Part shown: positions 33,496 through 44,227 of the stretch, one piece after another
Layout of the letters: each line of letters opens with the position of its first letter
How positions within the stretch are numbered: position 1 is the stretch's first letter
DNA from: Latrodectus hesperus
Lineage: Eukaryota > Arthropoda > Arachnida > Araneae > Theridiidae
Length of the DNA stretch: 64,000 nucleotides
Direction of reading: 5' to 3'
Assembly: GCA_037975125.1 (NCBI GenBank)
Contig: CM075862.1
Location: 17,546,283-17,610,282 of the forward strand
Translations under genes and position numbers: made by a program
Notes under the pieces: generated by a model
What the model saw: only the letters and a program-made list of their open reading frames with translations
Database searches by the model: none
What the model was told of the DNA's origin: nothing

Positions 33496-34185
33496 TGAGT
33501 TTCTGATAAATCTAATATCAAATTTTGCTACAAACAAAATTAAGTAGAGCCTTTTTATATGTGTAAAAAATTACAGCATTTCAAAATTTATAAATTAGAT
33601 TTTAGAATAGTTTTTTTTAAATCAATTATGTAACTTGACAAATCAAAATAAAATTCTTTTACTTAAAAAAGGTTGCAATTATTGTCCCGATGATGCTTTT
33701 ATCAAATGAATGATTTTTCCAATTGTCTAAAACTTATTAAAGTCACTAACTGTGTAATTGTTAATATTTACAGAAATTTTTATTTATCAATGGTATGTGT
33801 ACTGCAATATCTAGGTAATAATACTTTTTCCTCCCATTTTTATTAAATAAGATTTTGTACTGAAATAGGAGGATAGCAATGAGTGAATTTTGAAAAGAAA
33901 ATGTATAAAGCATTTTTTTAAAGAATGACAGCAATATATTACTAGGTATATATTAACTTCACATAGGACCACAAAAAATTTATCTCAAAATATTTAGACA
34001 GTCATACAGCATGTTAATAATTAAGTGTAGCTAATAAAGATAATTGAAAAAATTGTATCGCATGACTATTTTTATGAAGACTTTCTTTAATAGTTCTCCT
34101 GTAAATACATTGAAATCTTCAAGACTTGAAGATTTTAAGGGGTCTCCTTCCGCGCCATATTGAAAACGAGCCCTAATGTAGGATT
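33496..34185. other. AT-rich DNA, nothing recognised
   Basis: No supported feature. Confidence 0.4.
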
Positions 34186-34474
34186 TTTGCCCCCGCCACA
34201 CACGATAGGATTTTTCCTATGGATTTGTTGGACGTGAACAAGTTGTACCGTGTGTGGGGAAGTTGGACAGGTTCAAGAAAATTCAAACAAGGTCTGATTT
34301 TTCTTCCAACACAGGAAGTAAGCAATTGCTTCCCGTTGTCACGTGTGTTTTTCGCAGGGTTGCAAATTATTTCTTGGCGATACTTGGGGAAACTAATATT
34401 TGAAATTTCTCATTTACTGAAACTTAGATTCACGTTTTACAAAACGTCACGAACATTAGACCCCTTTTTTAAAA

Positions 34475-34800
34475 ATGTCCATGAAGCAAATATTGCAGGA
34501 ATTTATTGAAGTCTATAAAGATGAGCAGTGTTTGTGGCAAATAATGAGTGTCGATTACACAAATAAAATAAAAAGAAAGTTAGCTTATGAAAAATTATTA
34601 GAAATATACAAAAAGATAGATGAAAAGGCTTCAATTAACTAAGTAAAGGAAAAAATTAATGCCCTCCGTAGAACCTATAAACGAGAAAAATCAATGAATC
34701 GAAAAAAGTGGTGTAAGCATAGAGGATGCATATGTGTGCCGACATTATGATACTTTGAATATATATCATTTCTGGACGAAACTGCAATTCCACGAATTTG
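34475..34800 (+). pseudogene. MADF-domain protein of the Harbinger element, broken
   Basis: From ATG 34475: QEFIEVYKDEQCLWQIMSVD, YTNKIKRKLAYEKLLEIYKK and, after a stop, KEKINALRRTYKREKS, with a later frameshift and YFEYISFLDE. These are the helices of the MADF (Myb/SANT-like) DNA-binding domain that helps PIF/Harbinger transposases enter the nucleus and bind their termini. Confidence 0.75.
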
Positions 34801-35379
34801 GACACAAGTTTTGTTGAGAATGGTGATGAAATAAGTTAAATAATTTATTTTGTAAATTTATTCTCTCTCTGAATGAATATATATAATTACACACTTAACC
34901 TAAAATTTAACTACGAAATTTTATAATAAGCTTTATTAGAAAACAATATTTTTTTTATTTCGGAATGCTTACAAATCTTCAAAATAAAAATTTTAAAATT
35001 TTAATTTTCTATCTTTTTATGAATGAATGGATTAAGTTTAAACAATAATATAAAGGTATTAGTTGCGATTATTCTGTTGTTTTCTTCAAATATTCTTTAT
35101 ACAATTGAACAATAATAAAATTAGATAATTAAAAGTAATAAATTGATTAATAATAACAAAAGAAAATTATTCACCTTTAAGCGAAATTGAAATTAAATAC
35201 ATTGCAATTATTATTTATCATTTGGTAAATGTTAATTTGTTTTCCTTTTATTTAAAAATCATTTAAGAAAATATTATATAAAATCTAAGAATACTTGGAT
35301 AATAGATAACAAATTAATAATTCATTTTATATCTACTAAAATAATTAATACTCGATAGATAAACTTTTTGATGTACTAA

Positions 35380-35640
35380 TGGGGCTCTTTAATTAATACC
35401 GCTTGTCAGAAAGCGCTAAGTTGCACTTAATGGTTCATGAGAACTTAAAGATGAGCGCATGGATGTATATTTTCTTATAATGAAAGGTGTTACCTTATCC
35501 AACAACGCTGCATACAATTTTTCATTCATCCTCATGTAATTAAAGAAATCTTTATCTTCCGACTGTATTTCTGTAATCAAATTTAGATGTGAAAGAGTTT
35601 CACGCTGGAGCAACCAATTTTTTGATTATTTCTTTTTTAT
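35380..35640 (-). pseudogene. Harbinger transposase N-terminal fragment
   Basis: Minus strand reads WLLQRETLSHLNLITEIQSE, then NYMRMNEKLYAALLDKVTPF and MRSSLSSHEPLSAT, a stop, and RFLTSG. This is the conserved segment before the catalytic domain in animal Harbinger transposases (W-LL-R...F-RM-...LL--V-P-I...MR-.I...RL..TLRFL..G). The entire DDE core downstream has been deleted. Confidence 0.75.
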
Positions 35641-36025
35641 TGTTTGTTTGCTTTTCACCATCATCCCAGTCCAAAGCAACAGCCAATAATACTTCTGTGC
35701 TTAATTTGCTTATGTTACTTAACTTACTATGATAACATTTAATGGCAGAAATTACAAGCAGACAAATGAGTACAACAATAAATACGTCAAGTCAGAAAAA
35801 GTGACTGAACAACAAATTATTGAAATTTTTGGCGATTTTTGATTTCCATTTACAAGGCACACATTTTAAGCCAAAAGCAATAAATGTTGAAAAATGGCAC
35901 CCTTAAAAATAACTTCCCACTCCAGATGTGCCTCCCCTACTGTGGTTAATTACTTCCTGTGTGCTTAATTACTTCCTACCCCTTCCAACAAATCGTAAGG
36001 AAAAATCCTATCGTGTGTGGCGGGC

Positions 36026-36317
36026 TTTAAATAAACTGGTCAATTTTTCATTATGAAGTTCTGTGTTCAAATTATAATTTAATGCTACTTTGAAAATTAT
36101 ATAAAAAAGTTAAATTTATATTTAAAATAATATGTTCTTTTTATTTACCTTTTAAGTGCCAAAATTTCCGAAAGAAAGACCGTGGCTTTTACGAAATTTA
36201 AAATTAAAATCCAAGACTTGTGGCGACAAAGTGGAGTTAATGTCAGTTAAAAAACAAAAATAACTTCCGCACGCATTTGCCGTTTGCAAAATGCGTATGA
36301 AATCATTTATTTACTAA
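36026..36317. other. AT-rich DNA
   Basis: Nothing recognised. Confidence 0.4.
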
Positions 36318-36575
36318 AGCCCATGGGTGCTTGGTTGGTCAGAATTTCGCTCTCGTCATCAGAAGGTAGTGAGTTCAAATCCTGGCCCATGAGAAGATCC
36401 TTTATGTTCTCACATGGTAGATAGGGCACGTTAAATATGCAGTAGTCGTAATATCCTCCATGTGCAATGATACCTTTGAAGTTGGTAGGCCAAGTTTCAG
36501 CGTCCCCACTTCTAAATTGCAAAGATTCAAAGATTCCCACATAATTGAAAGGCAACGTGGGAGCACCCCTGAACG
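36318..36575 (+). mobile_element. tRNA-derived SINE-like element
   Basis: Starts GCCCATGGGTGCTTGGTTGG (A-box-like) and carries a B-box-like GAGTTCAAATCCTGG 40 bases later. A GC-richer body follows to about 36575. No target duplication was found. Antisense open frames in it are incidental. Confidence 0.5.
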
Positions 36576-37194
36576 ACACTTTTATGAATTTTCTTTTCTT
36601 CTCTCTTTTGTAGTGTTTAAGGGGTAAATGAGAGAAACAAACTTCTAAATTTAGAAAAACCGAAAATGACAGAAAAATCTCTTATGAATTTAGAATTTAG
36701 AAGCAACTCCAGTTTATTTTTAAATCTTTCTCTTTGTAATATAATTTTATTTATATATTTATGATTCATATTATTTTTTCAGATATTTAAATGTGAGGTT
36801 CACGACGATTCCTTAATTTAATTCATTTTAGGAATATTGAGCACTTTTCAACTTCCATATGCCACATTCCTCAAGTGCAGCTCTTGCACTGATGCAGCTT
36901 CACTTCTAGAAACCATGAAAATTACTATTTTGAAGAAAATATAGAATTTGTACATAGCATTTTGTTTATATATGATTAGTTAGAACCTTCATAATTCAGT
37001 TTTTACTAGTATCTGTTTCTTTAAACAGCATTTAATCTAAAATATTATTTTCATTTAAATTAATATTTCATGAAAGAAAAAATTATTATATTTATTTATT
37101 TATCTGCTTAAATACTTACAATATTTTTAATTGAGTTTATTGTTCTAAAATTTTATTGTCATTTATTTTTTTATTTTTTTTTTATTTTTTATAA
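36576..37194. other. AT-rich DNA
   Basis: Nothing recognised. Confidence 0.4.
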
Positions 37195-37320
37195 CCAACC
37201 AATGTCTAAATAGATCGAGAATTATAAGTTAAAGCACATTGCGAACCATTTTAAATATTCATGTTCAAGGTAGGATTCGAACATATGAGTGCAAGAGCGC
37301 TAACCAATTTGGGATATAAA
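37195..37320 (-). mobile_element. tRNA-derived SINE-like fragment
   Basis: Minus strand: CCCAAATTGGTTAGCGCTCT (A box TTGGTTAGCGC), then TGTTCGAATCCTACCTTGAA (B box). The spacing fits a tRNA. The 3' body runs toward 37195. Confidence 0.5.
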
Positions 37321-37654
37321 TTACCCATTTATTCCCTAGAAAATTAACTTTTGTATCATTTTATAACATGTATTTAAAATTATACTAATAGGTAAAAACA
37401 TATTATTAATAATTTTTAATCAATTTTTAAATATAATAAGTAAAAAATATAGATAAATTACTTCGGGAAATATACTTACGATTATATCCGTATGAAAAAT
37501 TGTGTACTTAAAGAAGATTTATATTACTTCTCTTAAATATATTATATAGAATTGAATTTGGAATAAATAAATATTGGATCTGAAAATAAATCAAATAACA
37601 TCAAATGTGAACGTGCTCTTTCTCTGTTTCATCAAAACGCGTAGATCTCACAAA

Positions 37655-38322
<668 letters not shown>

Positions 38323-38398
38323 ATCAAAATATCATTTGATCTGTAGTTATATTGATATATTTATATCAATATAACTACAGCTTAAATGTTATTTTGAT
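38323..38398. repeat. Near-perfect 37-bp inverted repeat
   Basis: Arms 38323-38359 and 38362-38398 pair with three mismatches around a TT loop; the inner 19 bases (CTGTAGTTATATTGATATA) are perfect. Could be a small inverted-repeat element. Confidence 0.8.
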
Positions 38399-39960
38399 TG
38401 ATATATTATTGATATATATATATATACATAAGATATTTTGAATCATAGATCAGATGTTCAAAAATGTATCATAAAGGGTCAAACCAACTCTTTTTTTTTT
38501 TTAAACTTAAAGCTATGAAAACTTTGAAATTACATTACAACTATGCAAACTTTCTATAGCAGTAGATGGCAAAGTATTATTTCCCAATGATTCTTTACTT
38601 GAAACATTATATAAACAGGTTTAATTATTGATTATGATTAAATCTATTATATTCTCTTAATAAATGTTGACAACAAAAGATAAACTGCATTCCCTAATCT
38701 ATTTTTAAATAATTTGTGTAAAAAATAACAAAAATATCCTGATACATATTGCGTTTATAAATATTTTACTACATAATAAATGAAAGCCAAATGCAAAATA
38801 ATTTCCCTCTCTTTCTAAGTATATTTTGTAAAAATATCTATTCAATAAATGCACATTGTCTGAAAAAAGTTTTACTCTCTCAAGAATTTATCTTATTGTT
38901 AAAAAAGGTAGGAAGCACTTAGCTTGATTGCGGCTAAATAAAACTGAGTAATGGAATGCATATAGTGAGAAATTATAAAAATCGTAAAAAATAATACTCA
39001 AGCTCATTTGCAAGAAAATTTTAAAACAAAATTCATATTTTATTCATTATCAGTATACTTAATAATAAATGTTTCGAAAAAAATCAGAAACCTATAAAAC
39101 AATGAAAGTGAAACAAGCTTTATTTGTATTTTGCTTTTCTAGCGTCCAAAAAACGAACAAAATATGTCTTGTTCGTTTTTGTTACAACTTTATTTAATAA
39201 CGAAACATAAAACTGCACAATCATGTTTTCTTCCTAGTTGACTTGAATGTTTTTTTCCCTTTACTGCTTGTGATAAAAATATGCATATTTTGAAAAGAAA
39301 AAGAAAACATGCTCTGGTTGCTTGTTTCTTACCAAGAAATGTTCTTAAAAATATAAACTTAAACACTATTAAGCATAAAATTTCGTGAGCAAACATTTAT
39401 TTTTTTCTTTTGCTCCAAGTTACACCATTCCATTTTTGTAAAGTAAACATTCGTGGAATGCGATTTTTTAAAGCAACATTTTTTCGAGAATTGTTTGCTT
39501 TAATAAACAATTTTAATTCTTGGAAGATTTGGATCTTTAGGGATTTGCTAAAAATGAGGAATAAAACTATTTTCACCCAAAATAGGATTCACGTAATACT
39601 TTAAAATAAATATAATTTTTAAATTTTCTGCCTTACATCTCTCAACAAAACTACATTAAAATTTCAAATCGTATTTAGTAACTTGGATAGAGTTGAAAAT
39701 TTTATCACTACCTATTTCTAAAAATACATCTGTGATTAATAGCATACAAATTTTTATATAAAGATAAATATACTAAAGTTTTGTTAAAAAAACACAGTGG
39801 TTTTGATGTACAGGTAAATTCTTTACGGTGCGTTTTAAATTTTATATTTAACCGAAGTTTTATAGAGTGTTTGATAAGTTTTTCTTGATTAAAAATAAAT
39901 CCTTATGAATAATTTTCAGTAAATTGGAAAATGCAATCACTTTCGAAGTAAAAATGTAAA
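38399..39960. other. AT-rich DNA, nothing recognised
   Basis: A short inverted word AAAACGAACAA / CTTGTTCGTTTTTG occurs at 39150-39181. No gene supported. Confidence 0.4.
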
Positions 39961-40080
39961 AATTAACCACATCGAAGAAGATCTTTAATGAACATATTTA
40001 TCGTAGTAAATGAATCTAAAAATTAACCACATCGAAGAAGAACTTTAATGAACTTATTTATCGTAGTAAATGAATCTAAA
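39961..40080. repeat. 60-bp tandem duplication
   Basis: 39961-40020 and 40021-40080 are identical except for two positions; each starts AATTAACCACATCGAAGAAG. Confidence 0.95.
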
Positions 40081-40186
40081 ATTAGCTAATTTCTGATTAA
40101 AATAATACATTAATTGAACAAGAGTTTGGTTTCAGAATGCAGTGGATGAACGGTTAACGAACAGCTAGATTGCAATCAAATCTAAC

Positions 40187-40330
40187 AACGAACACTTTTA
40201 CGAAAGATTTTCGTGTTCGGACATCGTTCTCCGAACACAAAAGCCTTGGTGTTCATACACATATTAGGATTGCTATCATTTATTTACGTGTTCGTACACA
40301 TATTTGGAAAACGAATTCTAATGAACACTG
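40187..40330. repeat. Cluster of CGAACAC / GTGTTCG words
   Basis: At least six copies or one-base variants in both orientations within about 145 bases (ACGAACAC, GTGTTCGG, CCGAACAC, GTGTTCATACACATATT, GTGTTCGTACACATATT, ATGAACAC). Role unknown. Confidence 0.6.
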
Positions 40331-40819
40331 CTCTGTTCTCGAAGTAGGATGTACTGGGTTGCCATACCCAAGGGATCAAATATCGTTTTCCATCTCCCTT
40401 GCATTAAGCTGAAGCTTGCCTATTGAACTTCAAAGATGTATATTGGAAAAAAAAACATTTTCTCCCAACTGAATATTTATAACCAAAGCAGACTATCAGT
40501 TTCAGTTTTTATTTTATTCAAAACTGATAATGATTCTATTTGAGCTCTTTCATTTATAATCTCGTACGCAATCTTAAATAAAGAATTCCAAGCGCAAACA
40601 ACAAAAATATTATTAACCACTTTACGACGACAATTCTATTAATAACTTCTGGAAAATCTTGAAAAAGAGAAAAAATCAATCAATATTGGACATGTTCACA
40701 CCCTATAAGCAAAACTGAAAAGGACTGATTAATATGCAAGACTATATGAACGTATTATTTTTATGTGAACTAAATAAGAAATCATAACTTTCTATTATTT
40801 CATTTTTAGTGTCTCCAGC

Positions 40820-40841
40820 AATCCTATCGTGTGTGGCGGGC
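40820..40841. repeat. Isolated Harbinger terminus
   Basis: CAATCCTATCGTGTGTGGCGGGC matches the right terminus of the 34189-36025 element and is again followed by TTT. No partner repeat was found upstream, so this is a solo end or a truncated copy. Confidence 0.7.
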
Positions 40842-41059
40842 TTTTAGAGATAATTTGTGTGTTCCCTTCCCTCACCCCCAGCAAACGCTGCGGGTGTTCC
40901 TAGTATCCGGTATCTTCCTGTAAAAATATGCTTCTAAATTGGCACGAGAAGGGACTTTTCTTTCCCCTTTACTATATACGAGAGGCTCTGATGATTTCCC
41001 CGTGACGTATCTTCATCTTTCCAGAGCGGTCCTGCAATAATTTTCACGAAAATGATGGG

Positions 41060-41060
<1 letters not shown>
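40842..41060. other. GC-richer unassigned segment
   Basis: Locally less AT-rich than its surroundings, with pyrimidine-rich runs. Probably repeat-derived, unclassified. Confidence 0.3.
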
Positions 41061-41130
<70 letters not shown>

Positions 41131-41142
41131 TATATATATATA
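41061..41142. repeat. (TA)n microsatellite
   Basis: TA run with one AGTA interruption. Confidence 0.95.
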
Positions 41143-41435
41143 GACTTTAAACAGCTAAATCTATTAAAAACATTTCTTATGTAGTGAACTTAACTCTTTT
41201 ATATTTTTTATGTAATTTCTCAAGAAGTATATCTACATGATATGATATTGTGATACAAATCTATAGACATTGCATAGTTCACCAATTCCATATTTTTAAA
41301 TCTTTCAATTTTATAAAAACTTCTTAGTTTTTTGTTTGCTCCAAAGTTATTTGCTTGCTGAGTTTGGATGCAGAATTAATTTCAACATTTCAACAAAAAC
41401 TATGGTATATTGAAAATATCAAAATTGTTTATTAT

Positions 41436-41438
<3 letters not shown>

Positions 41439-41529
<91 letters not shown>

Positions 41530-41575
41530 ATAGATAGATATAGATATATGTATGTATGTATAGATATATATCTTT
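41439..41575. repeat. (TA)n followed by GATA/GTAT repeats
   Basis: TA run to about 41524, then TAGATAGATAGATATAGATA and TATGTATGTATAGATATATA. Confidence 0.95.
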
Positions 41576-42539
41576 TGATTTTGGAGGTTATTTCTGCTAA
41601 GTTTCGGTTTTTTGGTAAGTAAAAGTATTCCTTTCTAAATCGGAATACGTATCGGTTTCGATGATGTTTTGGACAATAATAAATATCTTTATTGGCCTTA
41701 CAAAATTTAAAATTTTAGGAAGAATATCTCTCTTATTAGTTAATATGAAACTTGTAAAGTGCAGGAAATTGGGAAACACTCTTGAACAAATGTGTTACAG
41801 AAGATTCTCAGACTATCGAAAATATCACTTTTATTAATTCAAATATGACATCAATGCACCAAAATTAAAGCTTTTAAAATATATTCTAGTATTTAAAAAA
41901 TGCATGTGTTGTGAGTCATTGCATATATTTTTAGTATTCTAAAAATCAAAAATTTGACATGCATTACATATAATACATTTGTAAAATTGTATCCTCCTTT
42001 ATTATTTTCTGTAGGAATATATCACACTTCCTACGAATTTTATATTACTGACATCCAATGGTTCGGCGGATATTGCGTCGGAATCGATAGACAATCGGAA
42101 AAATTTATTTAAAAAAAAACTTTAAATGCGACTTTTGGAAGTCAAGTATTTTTTTTAAATCTCCATATTCTATTATAATTTTGCTCAAGATTTATCCTAT
42201 TTTTTATTAATAAAATCTGATATCTACCAACAATCTAGTAATTTTTGATAAATTTACTTTCCAAAAGTTTTATAAAATCTGTAGCTTCGGATATTCTTTC
42301 ACAAAACAAGGTTTTTTTTATTAATTACTTAGATTATCATTAGCATATTATATTGCCTTTATTAATCTACTCAATTACAAGAATAGACCTAAAAATTTGG
42401 TTTACTTTTAATCTACCTATACCAGTCCAGTTTTATTTTTTTAAATATCCATGGTAAATCAAATATCTATAAAGCATCCTTCTTCAGCAATGAAGTTTGA
42501 AATATCAACAGCAAAAAAATTTAACATAGTATTTTATAT
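41576..42539. other. AT-rich DNA
   Basis: No supported feature. Confidence 0.4.
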
Positions 42540-42955
42540 ATTATAACGTCACCGTTATTGCTTGCATATGGAATTCCAGATGTTGGGGGAAAGCTTGGAT
42601 ACAAATTGTAAGATCTTGTAGGGGCTGGGTAGATCTTGGACCTACATGTGGTTGTCCGGAGCACAACACTTCCGCCCTGGCTACATTCAAATTTTATTAC
42701 TTTCGGACACAAAAAGCCGAAATCTCTCACCACTGCCAGAAGGAAACTTGATCGGTAGAAAATGGTTCCTCGAAAGGAGGAAGAAATGCTGTTGTCTTGT
42801 GCCAGCTAGACTGGCAACATGGGGTGTGCTGCTCCACGGGGGAAGAAATTCATCAAGTGATGTCCGAAAGTCTCGTTCTGAAGCAATCATAAAAGACTTC
42901 TACATGAGTTTTTATTATTGCCTTGTACATTTTATTTACAGCAATTGTAAATAGT
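42540..42955. repeat. GC-richer block, probably an unclassified repeat
   Basis: About 415 bases with clearly higher GC than flanks and short open frames on both strands (plus 42646-42954, minus 42687-42890). I cannot match either to a family. Boundaries by base composition only. Confidence 0.35.
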
Positions 42956-43072
42956 ATAGGAAGACAGATCCAAGATTTTTTTGCTCAAGACAATTGAAGG
43001 CGTTATTTCTTGACGTAATTGCTACCAAAACCGAAGAAATAAGCATACCAATCATTTACATACTTCAATTAG

Positions 43073-43280
43073 AAGAAAGAAAAACAAAGGACAAAACTTG
43101 AATGCATGGAGAGAAAAGGACGATTTATTCTGGAAAAAAGAAATGGAGGATAAACTAAAAAACTTTTACCATGATTGCTTATTACCAGAGATAATTGATC
43201 CCAGATATATGCCATCAATGAAAATCAGACATCATCCATTTATAATCAAAGCGAAAAATAAAAACAATACGGCAAAATAA
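43073..43280 (+). CDS. Candidate terminal exon, unknown charged protein
   Basis: After a possible acceptor (CTTCAATTAG, ending at 43072) an open frame encodes about 68 residues. They include NLNAWREKDDLFWKKEMEDK and DCLLPEIIDPRYMPSMKI, ending at TAA (43278-43280). An AATAAA at 43276-43281 overlaps the stop. The charged helix followed by a PEIIDPRYMP motif looks like real protein, but I do not recognise it. No upstream exons were found. It could also be a repeat remnant. Confidence 0.33.
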
Positions 43281-43433
43281 AGTTTAAATAATTTTAAAAA
43301 GTAAAAAATCTCAAACATTTTTTGTACTAACAAATACCAAAAAAACTTCTTAAAATATTAATATTTTTTGCACACACACACAGATATGTGCAGATTGTAA
43401 ATTTCCTATCTTTAAATATAGGATATTATATAT

Positions 43434-44039
43434 TGTACCGAGCTTCACGGGTTCGTGTTGATTGAGAGTTGAATAAAGCAACCACTTTATGAACACAAGA
43501 CTTTTATTCGTAAAAACTTCACTAGATAAACGAAATTCCCGCTGTAACAATCACAATTATACAGCTACGATTCGTCAGATACAATAAGAAATAGCTTCCA
43601 ATCACAGGTCTCAAATACCTCAGACAGAGAACAACTAGCAGTCACAACGAATCGTCTTCACTCACTGACTGTCTTCACAAAACTATACTACTATTCCATG
43701 TCGGGCTGCGGTATTTATACCTGACTTGGCGGAGAAATCTACCAATTTCGCCAAGGCTCTGGAAGCTTCTAGGCTATCTCGAAAAATATTGGTCCTAGAG
43801 CTTAGGTGATGGATGTTTCCAGAAGTATCGATTTCTCGCCAAGTCGCCAAAAATCTCGCCAACCGTCGCCAAGTCGCCAAGAATCTCGCCAACTGTCGCC
43901 AAGTCGCCAAATCATTAGGAAATCAGCTTTTAAACTACAACGCGTCTAAATACCGCAATTTCTGCCCAAAATGTGAGAATTTCTGATCTGTCTGAGATAT
44001 TTTAAGACAAATATAATCATTATTTATAAATTTGTAACA
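43434..44039 (-). repeat. 3' LTR, copy 1
   Basis: Minus strand starts TGTTACAAATTTATAAATAA and ends GCTCGGTACA. Carries the TTGGCGA array (43836-43910), TATAAATA (43712-43719) and AATAAA (43503-43508), giving the order U3, TATA box, R, poly(A) signal. Confidence 0.95.
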
Positions 44040-44052
44040 TTGCCCCCCTCTC
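44040..44052 (-). other. Polypurine tract, copy 1
   Basis: Minus strand GAGAGGGGGGCAA directly precedes the 3' LTR TGTTACA. Confidence 0.85.
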
Positions 44053-44227
44053 AAGGACTGCACGTCCCGGGCAGTACAATCCCCTGATAGGAGACCAAAT
44101 TTAATATAAGAGAATTTACATTTCAAGAGGATACATTACATACACAAGCAACTAAAAATACAAAAAGAATAGAAAAGATAAAAAAAATATCTATACTATT
44201 TACAAAGAGACCATGGTCTACTAATTT

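Larger units (their letters stand above)
34189..36025. mobile_element. PIF/Harbinger DNA transposon, internally deleted
   Basis: Terminal inverted repeats are GCCCCCGCCACACACGATAG at the left and GCCCGCCACACACGATAGGA at the right (inverted), extending inward through ATTTTTCCT and TTTGTTGG. Both ends are bounded by TTT, a 3-bp target duplication fitting the superfamily. Inside, a MADF-domain ORF on the plus strand and a DDE transposase fragment on the minus strand converge, the two-gene layout of PIF/Harbinger. Both are broken, and most of the transposase is missing (1837 bp remains). Confidence 0.85.

Noticed and set aside
34219..34509. 96-residue ORF at the left of the Harbinger element
   Set aside because: Begins inside the terminal repeat, shows no family similarity, and is out of frame with the MADF domain that overlaps its end.
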